Assembly (NCBI RefSeq): GCF_017815135.1
Contig: NZ_JAGJCF010000001.1
Span: forward strand, 372,001-436,000
Source of the DNA: Jiella mangrovi
GTDB taxonomy: Bacteria > Pseudomonadota > Alphaproteobacteria > Rhizobiales > Rhizobiaceae
Length of the DNA: 64,000 bases
Direction of reading: 5' to 3'
Part shown: positions 26,539-36,505 of the stretch, piece by piece
Numbering within the stretch: the stretch's first letter is position 1
How the letters are laid out: the number at the start of each line of letters is the position of its first letter
The notes under the pieces: generated by a model
What the model saw: only the letters and a program-made list of their open reading frames with translations
Databases searched by the model: none
What the model was told of the DNA's origin: nothing
Position numbers and translations under genes: made by a program

Positions 26539-26869
26539 CTTCGCCCAAAGCCCCGCGGCCGGAACAGACGGTCCCGGCATCATCCAAGAGGCGCATGGCG
26601 GCGCCCAGTCCCATCGCGCTAAGCAAGTTGATAGAACATGTCAAGAACATGCTGTCCGGGCGCCGTCCGGGCATGTGCCGATCGGCGATCACCCAAGCAA
26701 GCCTTCGGTGACATGGGCACGGCTCGCGTCACGACGCCCGGGCCGGTGCCGGACGGGCCTGCAAGCGGCACGCCGGAAAGGGCATGATCCGAGCCGATTG
26801 GCAGCCTTCACGAAAAACGCCCGCCGGTCAGGCACGACGGCGGGTCGTCTGTTGCTGGTGAAGTCTCTT
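26539..26869. other. Intergenic region upstream of ruvA
   Basis: No gene is supported, and in particular no ruvC remnant is recognisable in either strand. It should contain the ruvA promoter and the terminator of the upstream minus-strand gene (26814-26844). Confidence 0.4.
26814..26844 (-). terminator. Intrinsic terminator of the basic Tat-type protein gene
   Basis: Arms CCCGCCG (26820-26826) and CGGCGGG (26838-26844) form a hairpin; on the minus strand it is followed by G and five T. It lies 25 bases after the stop of the 26870 gene. Confidence 0.7.
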
Positions 26870-28918
<2,049 letters not shown>

Positions 28919-28987
28919 AGATGGGTTGGAGCTTTGGGCTGCGACGATCGCGAGCGAGCCTTGACGACTTGCGTCGGCGCAAAAGCA

Positions 28988-29032
28988 CCCCCCTCTGCCC
29001 TGCCGGGCATCTCCCCCACAAGGGGGGAGATC
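28988..29032. repeat. 45-bp dispersed palindromic repeat, copy a
   Basis: Begins CCCCCCTCTGCCCTGCCGGG and ends GGGGGGAGATC. It is an exact reverse complement of the copy inside the E2 gene (30532-30576) and, with three mismatches, of copy b at 29118-29162. Internally it has short self-complementary arms (TCTCCCCC / GGGGGAGA). Confidence 0.75.
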
Positions 29033-29117
29033 AGGCAACCGGACGGCACGGCACCCATTCCTCTCCGGATCCGCAAGTAGCAACCTTGAAGGTAAGGCGT
29101 GGCAGAAGCCCAGGATC

Positions 29118-29162
29118 GATTTCCCCCCTTGTGGGGGAGATGTCCGGCAGGACAGAGGGGGG
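29118..29162. repeat. 45-bp dispersed palindromic repeat, copy b (inverted)
   Basis: Opposite orientation to copy a, with three mismatches over 45 bases. It ends about 55 bases before the E1beta start, so pairing with copy a would leave the E1beta ribosome-binding site exposed. Confidence 0.72.
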
Positions 29163-29216
29163 TGCAGCGCGGCGGTCCTTCCATAAAATCGCCACTGCGG
29201 ACGCGGGAGCTTCGCC

Positions 29217-30230
29217 ATGCCCCGCATGACGATGATCGAGGCGATCCGCGACGCCCATGGGGTGAAGATGGCGGAGGACGACAATGTCGTCGTCTTCGGC
29301 GAGGACGTCGGCTATTTCGGCGGTGTCTTCCGCTGCACCGCGGGCTTGCAGGAGCGCTTCGGCAAGAGCCGCTGTTTCGATGCGCCGATCAACGAGAGCG
29401 GCATCGTCGGCACGGCGATCGGTATGGCCGCCTTCGGACTGCGGCCGGTCGTCGAGATGCAGTTCGCCGACTATGTCTATCCGGCCTACGACCAGATCGT
29501 CTCGGAGGCCGCGCGTCTCAGATACCGCTCGGCCGGCGACTTCACCTGCCCGCTCGTCGTCAGGATGCCGACCGGCGGCGGCATCTTCGGCGGCCAGACC
29601 CATTCGCAATCGCCCGAAGCGCTGTTCACCCACGTCTCGGGCCTGAAGACGGTCGTCCCCTCCAATCCTTACGACGCCAAGGGCCTCCTGATCGCGGCGA
29701 TCGAGGACAATGATCCGGTGATCTTCCTCGAGCCGAAGCGCCTCTATAACGGCCCCTTCGACGGCGACCACGACAAGCCGGTCACGCCCTGGTCGAAGCA
29801 TCCACTCGGCGAGGTGCCGGACGGCCGCTATATCGTGCCGCTCGGCAAGGGCGCCATCCGCCGCGAGGGCGCGGCGCTCACCGTGCTCGCCTATGGCACG
29901 ATGGTGCATGTGGCGGAGGCCGCGGCCGAGATGGTCGGCATCGACGCCGAGATCGTCGACCTGCGCACCCTGATGCCGCTCGATCTCGATCTGATCGAGG
30001 CCTCGGTGAAGAAGACCGGCCGCTGTCTCGTCGTCCACGAGGCGACGCTGACCTCGGGCTTCGGCGCCGAACTCGTCGCGGTGGTCGCCGACGCCTGCTT
30101 CTATCATCTCGAAGCCCCGATCGTCAGGGTCGCCGGCTGGGACACGCCCTATCCGCACGCGCAGGAGTGGGACTACTTTCCCGGCCAGGCCCGCATCGGC
30201 GGCGCGATGAAGCGCGTGATGGAGGGCTGA
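29217..30230 (+). CDS. bkdA2: Branched-chain 2-oxoacid dehydrogenase E1 component, beta subunit
   Basis: Transketolase-like beta subunit of the E1 heterotetramer, 337 aa. It has the N-terminal family block MTMIEAIRDAHGVKMAEDDN, the ED motif VVFGEDVGYFGGVFR, the INESGIVGTAIGMA segment and the C-terminal transketolase domain (LVVHEATLTSGFGAEL). It follows E1alpha after a repeat-bearing spacer and ends two bases before the E2 start. The ATG at 29217 gives the normal family N-terminus. Confidence 0.95.
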   Translation: MPRMTMIEAIRDAHGVKMAEDDNVVVFGEDVGYFGGVFRCTAGLQERFGKSRCFDAPINESGIVGTAIGMAAFGLRPVVEMQFADYVYPAYDQIVSEAARLRYRSAGDFTCPLVVRMPTGGGIFGGQTHSQSPEALFTHVSGLKTVVPSNPYDAKGLLIAAIEDNDPVIFLEPKRLYNGPFDGDHDKPVTPWSKHPLGEVPDGRYIVPLGKGAIRREGAALTVLAYGTMVHVAEAAAEMVGIDAEIVDLRTLMPLDLDLIEASVKKTGRCLVVHEATLTSGFGAELVAVVADACFYHLEAPIVRVAGWDTPYPHAQEWDYFPGQARIGGAMKRVMEG

Positions 30231-30232
30231 TC

Positions 30233-31636
30233 ATGGGCAGCTACACCATCAAGCTCCCCGATGTCGGCGAGGGCGTCGCCGAGGCCGAACTCGTCGAATG
30301 GCACGTCAAGATCGGCGATCCCGTCAAGGAGGACATGACGCTCGCCGCCGTGATGACCGACAAGGCGACGGTGGACATCCCCTCGCCGGTGAACGGCACG
30401 GTGACATGGCTCGGCGGCAAGGTCGGCGAGACGCTGGCCGTCGGCTCGCCGCTGGTCAGGCTCGACGTCGATGGGCCGGGCGGGACGAATGAGCTTGAGG
30501 CCAAGACGGGAGGCACGGCGTCGACGCCGCCGATCTCCCCCCTTGTGGGGGAGATGCCCGGCAGGGCAGAGGGGGGCGCCGAAGGGCGCGGCGCGTCAGA
30601 ACCCGAAATCGAGAAGCGTGGCGCCGAGACGCCCCCCTCTGGGCTGCCGCCCGCCGGGGCGAGCCACGGGTCTCGCCCGTCCTCCGGACCCCCCACAAGG
30701 GGGGAGATCAGGCCAGTCGCCAAGGCCCCATCAAACTCACACCCCGACCGTAAACCCGGCGACAAACCCCTCGCTTCGCCGGCCGTCCGCCGCCGCGCAA
30801 TGGAGGCCGGCATCGACCTGCGGCGGGTCGCTGGTTCCGGCCCCGCCGGCCGCATTTCGTCCGATGACCTTGCCGCCTATCTGGAAAGTGGCGCCGAAGC
30901 GCCCGCCGGCCGCGGCAGAATTGCCGACACTGCCGTCACCGAGGTGAGGATCACCGGCCTGCGCCGGCGCATTGCCGAGAAGATGGAAACGGCAAGCCGC
31001 CAGATTGCCCACATCACCTATGTCGACGAGATCGACATGGAGGCGGTGGAGGCCCTGCGCGCGGCGATGAACGCCGATCGGCGCGAGGATCGGCCGAAAC
31101 TGACGATCCTCCCCTTCCTGATGAAGGCGATCGTCATCGCCGTGCGGGACCAGCCGGTGATGAACGCGCTCTATGACGACGAGGCGGGCGTCCTTCACCA
31201 GCATGGCGGCGTCCATATCGGCATCGCGGCGCAGACCGGCTCCGGCCTGATGGTGCCGGTCGCGCGCCACTGCGAGGCCCGCGACGTCTGGAACTGCGCG
31301 GCAGAGGTCGCGCGGCTCGGCGAGGCGGCGAAGGCCGGCTCGGCCAGGCGCGAGGAACTCTCCGGCTCGACCATCACCATCACCTCGCTCGGCGCGCTGG
31401 GCGGCATCGCCACGACGCCGATCATCAACCATCCGGAGGTCGCCATCGTCGGCGTCAACAAGATGGAGGTACGGCCGGTCTGGGACGGCACGCAATTCGT
31501 TCCGAGGAAGCGCATGAACCTCTCCTCCAGCTTCGATCACCGGGTGATCGACGGCCACGACGCGGCCGTCTTCGTCCAGCGGATCAAGCGTCTCCTGGAA
31601 AATCCGGCCATGATCTTCGTCGAGGATGCGGCATGA
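30233..31636 (+). CDS. bkdB: Branched-chain 2-oxoacid dehydrogenase E2 (dihydrolipoyl acyltransferase) with repeat-derived linker
   Basis: Core acyltransferase of the BCKDH complex, 467 aa. The lipoyl domain (residues 1-85) has its lipoyl lysine at K44 (MTDKATVDI). The E1/E3-binding domain covers about residues 182-217 (SPAVRRRAMEAGIDLRRVAG). The catalytic domain ends with SSSFDHRVIDGHD (H436, D440). The linker between the first two domains is odd: residues 100-115 and 134-159 are encoded by the same palindromic repeat found between the E1 genes, read in frame (ISPLVGEMPGRAEGG and PPSGLPPAGASHGSR). All three domains are intact, so the insertion should be tolerated. The stop overlaps the E3 start. 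Confidence 0.93.
   Translation: MGSYTIKLPDVGEGVAEAELVEWHVKIGDPVKEDMTLAAVMTDKATVDIPSPVNGTVTWLGGKVGETLAVGSPLVRLDVDGPGGTNELEAKTGGTASTPPISPLVGEMPGRAEGGAEGRGASEPEIEKRGAETPPSGLPPAGASHGSRPSSGPPTRGEIRPVAKAPSNSHPDRKPGDKPLASPAVRRRAMEAGIDLRRVAGSGPAGRISSDDLAAYLESGAEAPAGRGRIADTAVTEVRITGLRRRIAEKMETASRQIAHITYVDEIDMEAVEALRAAMNADRREDRPKLTILPFLMKAIVIAVRDQPVMNALYDDEAGVLHQHGGVHIGIAAQTGSGLMVPVARHCEARDVWNCAAEVARLGEAAKAGSARREELSGSTITITSLGALGGIATTPIINHPEVAIVGVNKMEVRPVWDGTQFVPRKRMNLSSSFDHRVIDGHDAAVFVQRIKRLLENPAMIFVEDAA
30532..30576. repeat. Dispersed palindromic repeat inside the E2 coding sequence, copy c
   Basis: All 45 bases are the exact reverse complement of the intergenic copy at 28988-29032. It is read in frame as part of the E2 linker (residues 100-115) with no stop or frameshift. 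Confidence 0.78.
30632..30709. repeat. Variant palindromic repeat inside the E2 coding sequence, copy d
   Basis: It has the same ends as copy a (CCCCCCTCTG at one edge, CCCCACAAGGGGGGAGATC at the other) but a longer, different centre, making 78 bases. It lies inverted to copy c with 55 bases between them and encodes E2 residues 134-159. Confidence 0.65.
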
Positions 31637-33030
31637 ACGAGATCTCCTGCCAGTTCCTCGTCATCGGCGCCGGCCCCGGCGGCTATGTCGCGGCGATCCG
31701 CGCCGGCCAGCTCGGCCTCGACACGGTCGTGGTCGACGACAGGAAGCCCGGTGGCACCTGCCTCAACATCGGCTGCATCCCCTCCAAGGCGCTGATCCAT
31801 GCGGCAGACGAGTATTTTCTCATGAAGGAGGCGTCCGAGGCGAAGGCGATTCCCGGCATTACCGCAGGAGCGCCGAGCCTCGACTGGCCCGCCGTCGTCG
31901 GCTGGAAGGACGGCATCGTCAACCGCCTCAACAACGGCGTCACCGGCCTGTTCAAGAAGGCCCGCGTGAAACTCGTCGAAGGTCGGGCGCGGTTCATCGA
32001 CGGCAAGACCGTCATCGTCACCGGCGAAACCGGCGAACAGCGGATCAGCGCGCAGACGGTGGTGATCGCGACGGGCTCGGAGCCGGTCGAACTCGCCGCC
32101 CTGCCCTTTGGCGGCAAGGTGATCTCGTCGGCCGAGGCGCTGTCGCTTGCCGCCCCGCCGCAGCGCCTCGCCGTCGTCGGAGGCGGCTATATCGGCGTCG
32201 AACTCGGCACGGCCTTCGCGAAGCTCGGCTCGAACGTCACCGTCGTCGAGGCGTCGGACGAGATCCTGCCGCTCTACGACGCCGATCTCGTCAAGCCGGT
32301 GCGGCAACGCCTTGCCCATCTCGGCGTCGCGGTGATGACCGGGGCGAAGGCGCAGGGCCTTGCCGGCGAAACCTCGGACCTCCTGGTCGAGACATCCGAC
32401 GGCGAAGAGCGCCGCATTCCCTGCGATACCGTCCTCGTCACCGTCGGCCGCCGGCCGGTCACCGAGGGCTGGGGCCGCGAGGAGCTGGTGCTCGACATGG
32501 ACGGGCCGTTCATCCGCACCGACGAGACCCGGCGAACGGCGATGCGCGGCGTCTATGCCATCGGCGACGTCGCCGGCGAACCGATGCTCGCCCACAAGGC
32601 GATGGCGGAAGGCGAAATGGTCGCCGAGATCGCGGCCGGTCACCGCCGTGCCTTCGACCACCGGGCGATCCCCGCCATCTGCTTCACCGATCCGGAGATC
32701 GTCTCGGTCGGGCTGTCGCCGGCCGATGCCAAGGCGCAAGGCATCGAGACCACGCTCGGCCGGTTTCCGTTCCAGGCGAGCGGCCGGGCGATGACGCTTT
32801 CCCGCGAGGACGGCTTCGTGCGTGTCGTCGCGCGCGCCGACAACCACCTCGTCCTCGGCATCCAGGCCGTCGGTTCCGGCGTCAGCGAATTGTCCGCCGC
32901 CTTTTCGCTGGCACTGGAGATGGGCGCCTGCCTCGAAGACGTCGCCGGCACGATCCACGCCCATCCGACGCTGAGTGAAAGCTTTCAGGAGGCGGCACTC
33001 GGGGCGCTGGGCAAGGCGCTACACGTTTGA
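31633..33030 (+). CDS. lpdA: Dihydrolipoyl dehydrogenase (E3) of the branched-chain complex
   Basis: FAD/NAD-dependent enzyme of 465 aa that reoxidises the E2 lipoamide. The FAD motif is VIGAGPGGYVAAIRAG and the redox disulfide is GGTCLNIGCIPSKA (C43/C48). The NAD motif is VVGGGYIGVELG, the second FAD motif GVYAIGDVAGEPMLAHKA, and the C-terminal base HAHPTLSE. The ATG overlaps the E2 stop by four bases. It is probably the dedicated E3 of this complex; other 2-oxoacid complexes usually have their own E3 elsewhere. Confidence 0.95.
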   Translation: MNEISCQFLVIGAGPGGYVAAIRAGQLGLDTVVVDDRKPGGTCLNIGCIPSKALIHAADEYFLMKEASEAKAIPGITAGAPSLDWPAVVGWKDGIVNRLNNGVTGLFKKARVKLVEGRARFIDGKTVIVTGETGEQRISAQTVVIATGSEPVELAALPFGGKVISSAEALSLAAPPQRLAVVGGGYIGVELGTAFAKLGSNVTVVEASDEILPLYDADLVKPVRQRLAHLGVAVMTGAKAQGLAGETSDLLVETSDGEERRIPCDTVLVTVGRRPVTEGWGREELVLDMDGPFIRTDETRRTAMRGVYAIGDVAGEPMLAHKAMAEGEMVAEIAAGHRRAFDHRAIPAICFTDPEIVSVGLSPADAKAQGIETTLGRFPFQASGRAMTLSREDGFVRVVARADNHLVLGIQAVGSGVSELSAAFSLALEMGACLEDVAGTIHAHPTLSESFQEAALGALGKALHV

Positions 33031-33043
33031 TGATCGCGCCTGC

Positions 33044-33194
33044 CGCCCCTCGCCCTTCGAGGCCGCCTGCGGCGGCACCTCAGGATGAGGGGCTGCTGAT
33101 AAGCGCGTAACTGACGATCAGCTCAGAGCGCCGCATTGAACCGAGCCCCTCATCCTGAGGCGCTCGCGAAGCGAGCCTCGAAGGGCGAGGGGCG
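33044..33194. repeat. Large inverted repeat downstream of lpdA
   Basis: Two 50-base arms (33044-33093 and 33145-33194) match as reverse complements except for a 15-base internal hairpin that differs in sequence but not in form (GCCGCCTGCGGCGGC against GCTCGCGAAGCGAGC). A 51-base centre separates them. The arm ends read CGCCCCTCGCCCTTCGAGGC and CCTCAGGATGAGGGGC, a type of repeat common between genes in alphaproteobacteria. It may also act as terminator for the dehydrogenase operon and the convergent vapC. Confidence 0.75.
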
Positions 33195-33213
33195 CTCGGC
33201 ACAGCCCGATCGC

Positions 33214-33612
33214 CTACAACCAGTTTTCGACCCTGAGGCCCGGCATCCGATCGAACTCGCGTCGATTGTTCGTGACGAGGATGAGGCCCTCGCTTCGGGC
33301 ATGGGCGCCGATCTGCATGTCGTAGGGGCCACAGGGCGTGCCAGCCCTTTCGAGTTCCGCCCGAAGCTGCCCATAATGCGCGGCGGCCTTTTCGCCGAAC
33401 GGCAAGACCTCCAGCCTCGCGACGAAATGCTCGATCGCCGCCTGGTTGTCGAATGGTCGGGCCGATTTCTCCGCGCCATAGGCGAGCTCGGCGAGAGTGA
33501 TGCTTGAAATGCAGAGCTGCTCGGCCAAGGCGTTGAACCGCTCACGCACCTGTGGGGGATAGGTCTTCATCACATGGATGCAGATGTTGGTGTCCAGCAT
33601 ATAGCCGAGCAT
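33214..33612 (-). CDS. vapC: PIN-domain toxin VapC (second TA pair)
   Basis: Putative ribonuclease toxin, 132 aa. PIN landmarks are YMLDTNICIHVMK (first Asp), ITLAELAYGAEKS (Glu), CGPYDMQIGAHA (Asp) and LVTNNRREFDRMPGL. The start overlaps the antitoxin stop (ATGA, 33610-33614), normal for vapBC. It differs from the ruv-associated toxin in sequence and belongs to the FitB/VapC-like branch. It ends next to the large inverted repeat after lpdA. Confidence 0.92.
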   Translation of the reverse strand: MLGYMLDTNICIHVMKTYPPQVRERFNALAEQLCISSITLAELAYGAEKSARPFDNQAAIEHFVARLEVLPFGEKAAAHYGQLRAELERAGTPCGPYDMQIGAHARSEGLILVTNNRREFDRMPGLRVENWL

Positions 33613-33845
33613 CAGAACGGCTCGCGCTCCTCCGCTGGCGGCTGCTCACGGACATCCAGAAAATCGTCGCTCACCCTTGGGCCATTCTCAAAGAGGTCGT
33701 CCCAGCGTTGGCCTTTCGGCACGATGACGCGGCTGCGGCCGATTTTCAGAATATCGACCTGATGAACATCGGCTGGAAAGGCGACGGCCTTGGGCAGCCG
33801 GACAGCCTGACTGCGATTGCTGGTGAAAATCGTTGAACTCGCCAT
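33612..33845 (-). CDS. vapB: VapB-type antitoxin (AbrB fold, second TA pair)
   Basis: A 77-residue antitoxin whose N-terminus (TIFTSNRSQAVRLPKAVAFP) is the classic VapB/AbrB DNA-binding hairpin. The middle reads VDILKIGRSRVIVPKGQRWDDLF, and the C-terminal tail is acidic and should block VapC. The gene is coupled to the toxin by a four-base overlap. A perfect 10-bp inverted repeat lies 14 bases before the start, a likely operator for VapBC autorepression. Confidence 0.92.
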   Translation of the reverse strand: MASSTIFTSNRSQAVRLPKAVAFPADVHQVDILKIGRSRVIVPKGQRWDDLFENGPRVSDDFLDVREQPPAEEREPF

Positions 33846-33859
33846 GGCCTGACCTTACC

Positions 33860-33880
33860 GTATATCCCCTGGGGATATAC
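33860..33880. promoter_or_regulatory. Perfect palindrome upstream of vapBC (operator candidate)
   Basis: GTATATCCCC (33860-33869) and GGGGATATAC (33871-33880) are exact reverse complements around one T. It lies just upstream of the vapB ATG (33845), and its TATA-containing arms could overlap a -10 element. VapB antitoxins usually bind such sites. Confidence 0.7.
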
Positions 33881-33932
33881 ATACTTGCAGGCAAAGCGAT
33901 GTTCAACATCTTCTCCCTGTAATCGACGGCCC

Positions 33933-34289
33933 TCAGAACATCCGCCCGCCCTTCGGCACCGCCTGCCCCGGGCCGAGCAGCACCACCTCGCCGTTTTCGT
34001 CCGGAACGCCCAGCGTCAGCACCTCCGAGCGCATCGGGCCGATCTGGCGGGGCGGGAAGTTGACGACGGCGATCACCTGCCGGCCGACCAGCTCTTCGGG
34101 TTGGTAGTGGACGGTGATCTGGGCGGAGGATTTCTTCACGCCGATCTCCTCGCCGAAATCGATCATCAGCTTGATCGCCGGCTTGCGCGCTTCGGGAAAG
34201 GGCGCGGCCTCGACGATGGTGCCGACGCGGATATCGACCTTCATGAAGTCGTCGAAGGTGATTTCCGGCGCGCGCTCGGTTGCGGTCAT
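33933..34289 (-). CDS. csaA: tRNA-binding domain protein CsaA
   Basis: Stand-alone OB-fold tRNA-binding protein, 118 aa, with chaperone-like activity reported for CsaA of other bacteria. Landmarks are FMKVDIRVGTIVEAAPFPEARKPA, the VKKSSAQIT strand, and VIAVVNFPPRQIGPMRSEVLTLG. The ATG at 34289 is preferred to a GTG two codons earlier. It is transcribed in the same direction as proC, which lies upstream of it with a 53-base gap, so they may share a transcript. Confidence 0.92.
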   Translation of the reverse strand: MTATERAPEITFDDFMKVDIRVGTIVEAAPFPEARKPAIKLMIDFGEEIGVKKSSAQITVHYQPEELVGRQVIAVVNFPPRQIGPMRSEVLTLGVPDENGEVVLLGPGQAVPKGGRMF

Positions 34290-34342
34290 TGTCACGATTC
34301 CTGTTTACGCTGTCACGATCGGCTCTCGGGGCCGGGCGGGTC

Positions 34343-35149
34343 TCAGCCCTTTGCCAGTTCCCCTGCCCTGTCGCGCGCCGCGCCCATGGCTTCCTGCATC
34401 AGCTTTGCCAGCCGCTCCTCGCCCATCAGGACGTCGAGCGCGGCCTGGGTCGTGCCGTTCGGGGAGGTGACGTTCTTTCGAAGCGTCGCCGGCGGGTCGT
34501 CGGATCGGATCATCAGTTCCCCCGCCCCGGCAACCGTATGGCGGGCCAGACGCATGGCGAGATCGGCTGGCAGGCCGAGCTCTGCACCGGCTTTCGCCAT
34601 GCACTCGGCGAGATGGAACACATAGGCCGGGCCGCTGCCGGAAACCGCCGTCACAGCGTCGATCAGAGGCTCTTCATCGACCCATTCCACCGGCCCGCTG
34701 GCTTCAAGCAGCGCGGTCGCCGCAGCGCGGTTCGCCTCGCTGGTGCGCTCGTTTCCATAGGCGCCGGTGACGCCGCGACCGATCAAGGCCGGGGTATTCG
34801 GCATGGCGCGCACGACCGGATGCTCGCCCAGTAGTTCTTCGATCGCGGCAATGGTCGTTCCCGCCGCAATCGAGACGACCAGCGTTTCGGGCTGCATCGC
34901 GGCCTTGAGCGGCGGGACGGCAGCACTCATCATCTGCGGTTTGACCGCGAGGACGACGATGTCGAAAGCGCCGTCCGGCACTGTCGTGCTGTGGCCGACG
35001 CCCTTGTCGATCAAAGGCTGCAGCGCCGGACCGACGGCCGGATCGACGACGGTCACCTTCGCGGCGTCCAGGCCCTTGTCCAGCCAGCCGCCGAGCAGCG
35101 CCGAGCCCATATTGCCGCCGCCGAGAAGAAGAATACGGGCATCGATCAT
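34343..35149 (-). CDS. proC: Pyrroline-5-carboxylate reductase
   Basis: Last enzyme of proline synthesis, using NAD(P)H; 268 aa. It has the Rossmann motif LLLGGGNMGSALLGGW, the central VVRAMPNTPALIGRGVTG and the C-terminal signature AVSGSGPAYVFHLAE followed by LRKNVTSPNGTTQAALDVL. Start ATG 35149 follows GGAGTGAGT; a GTG two codons upstream is less likely. It lies between the YbjN-like gene and csaA on the same strand. Confidence 0.95.
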   Translation of the reverse strand: MIDARILLLGGGNMGSALLGGWLDKGLDAAKVTVVDPAVGPALQPLIDKGVGHSTTVPDGAFDIVVLAVKPQMMSAAVPPLKAAMQPETLVVSIAAGTTIAAIEELLGEHPVVRAMPNTPALIGRGVTGAYGNERTSEANRAAATALLEASGPVEWVDEEPLIDAVTAVSGSGPAYVFHLAECMAKAGAELGLPADLAMRLARHTVAGAGELMIRSDDPPATLRKNVTSPNGTTQAALDVLMGEERLAKLMQEAMGAARDRAGELAKG

Positions 35150-35318
35150 CGGCACTCACTCCGGGAACACATCGCAAATCCTCAGGGCTTCTACCCTATC
35201 CGCCGTGCGACCGCCCGAAAACCGCAAATCCGGCTTTCGGCCCATGCCGATCTCGCATGGACCCGATCTCAGAGTGGATCGTGCCGCAAGGCCGTGGCCC
35301 GGGGCGCGGGGCGAGGCG

Positions 35319-35819
35319 TCAGGCCTCGCCGACCGTCTCGAACATCGTGGCGCTCAGCGCATCCTCGGCCGACTTGTCGGCCCAGATGACGAACTGGAAC
35401 GCCTGGTAGAAGCGCTCGCAGCTTTCCAGAGCCATGGTGAGCATGCGCTCGGCCTGGCCGCTGGTCGCATCGAGCCCGTTCGACAGGAGCAGGGAATGGC
35501 GGAACATCACCGCTCCTTCCTTGCGCCACAGGTCGAAGTGTCCGACCACCAGCTTCTCGTTGATGCGGGCGAGCAGCGTCTGGATCTCCGCATGCCGGTG
35601 GGGCGGCACCTTGAGATCGAAGGCGCAGGCGAGATGCAGCGCCTCCATGTCGTCGATCCAGGAAAAGGACACCGAATAATCGGTCCACACCCCGGCGACC
35701 GCAACCGCCAGCTCGTCTTCGCAGGAGCGCTCGAACGCCCATTCGCGCGACGTCGCCACCCACTCGATCACATCGACAGGGTTCGACTGTCGCAGGACCG
35801 CCATGTCGTCGAATTGCAT
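35319..35819 (-). CDS. YbjN domain-containing protein
   Basis: A 166-residue protein of the YbjN family, a type III secretion chaperone-like fold found in many alphaproteobacteria next to proC. Landmarks are PVDVIEWVATSREWAFERS, the strand pair YSVSFSWIDDMEALHLACAF and the C-terminal YQAFQFVIWADKSAEDAL. The ATG at 35819 is preceded by GAGGAATC. YbjN of Escherichia coli has been linked to motility and stress responses, but the biochemical role is unknown. Confidence 0.87.
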   Translation of the reverse strand: MQFDDMAVLRQSNPVDVIEWVATSREWAFERSCEDELAVAVAGVWTDYSVSFSWIDDMEALHLACAFDLKVPPHRHAEIQTLLARINEKLVVGHFDLWRKEGAVMFRHSLLLSNGLDATSGQAERMLTMALESCERFYQAFQFVIWADKSAEDALSATMFETVGEA

Positions 35820-36235
35820 GCTGATTCCTCGTAAAGACTGAATGGGCGGGCAGCCGCCCGCCGCGGCAGCCACCCGCAGGGTCATTCATTCGCCGCCGCC
35901 GACGAATCACCCTTGAGAATCAGCATACAGACGGCGAGTCTTCACGCTAAGAGCGTTAACCGTTTTTTCGTATTCTTCTGCTCGCCGTCCTCAAGAATCG
36001 CTGGACGTCGATCCTTAAGCGACTCTGCGGACAGGCATTTTTGAACGAAGAATCGACGCTGCCGGTCGCATCGCCCTGTCGATAGCCTGTGGATAAGACT
36101 CAGGAGCCGAGGTGATGCGACGATCCGGCGAAGAGGCGGACGGACCTTGCGCGGTTCCGCCTGCCTAAAATGCCCGGCCGTCACGGGACGGCGGGGGAGG
36201 ATGTCAACGAACGCGATCGCGGATCGAACGGGCGA
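35820..36235. other. Intergenic region, ybjN-like to ubiK
   Basis: No gene is supported. A short inverted repeat ACGCT-AAG-AGCGT followed by a T run lies near 35944-35967, and a GCCGTC/GACGGC hairpin (36177-36192) could end the minus-strand ubiK transcript. The promoter of the ybjN-like gene should lie in the AT-rich part around 35900-35970. Confidence 0.35.
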
Positions 36236-36505
36236 TCAGGCCCCTTCGCCGGAGCCGCCCATCTTCGCCTCGATGTCGGCGAGCCGCTTCTTCAGCGCCT
36301 CGTTTTCCATGCGCGCCTTCATCGCCATCTCGCGCACCGCCTCGAATTCCTCGCGCTGGACGAGATCCATCTGGTTGAGCAGGCGCTCGCCCTGGGTGCG
36401 GAACAGCGTCTCGACCTCGCGCCGCACGCCCTGGGCGGTACCTGCCGCGTCGGTCATCACACGGGCGAATTCGTCGAGCATGCGATTGGGGGCTCGGTTG
36501 GGCAT
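36236..36505 (-). CDS. ubiK: Accessory factor UbiK family protein
   Basis: A small protein of about 89 aa of the UbiK/YqiC (BMFP) family, which assists ubiquinone synthesis and binds membranes. The N-terminal half is amphipathic (MLDEFARVMTDAAGTAQGVR); the C-terminal half is a coiled coil (EEFEAVREMAMKARMENEAL to IEAKM). The ATG at 36505 is chosen because CGGAGACC lies just before it; an ATG six codons earlier is possible. It is divergent from lgt. Confidence 0.87.
   Translation of the reverse strand: MPNRAPNRMLDEFARVMTDAAGTAQGVRREVETLFRTQGERLLNQMDLVQREEFEAVREMAMKARMENEALKKRLADIEAKMGGSGEGA

Larger units (their letters stand above)
28919..29216. other. E1alpha-E1beta spacer carrying an inverted pair of repeats
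   Basis: An unusually long spacer for this operon (298 bases, where the other junctions overlap or lie a few bases apart). It holds two inverted copies of a 45-base repeat (28988-29032 and 29118-29162) and no gene. In mRNA the copies could pair into a long hairpin between the two E1 cistrons. Confidence 0.5.

Noticed and set aside
26539-26869. ruvC or a ruvC remnant upstream of ruvA
   Set aside because: No frame shows the RuvC acidic motifs; the region contains only a terminator and unstructured sequence.
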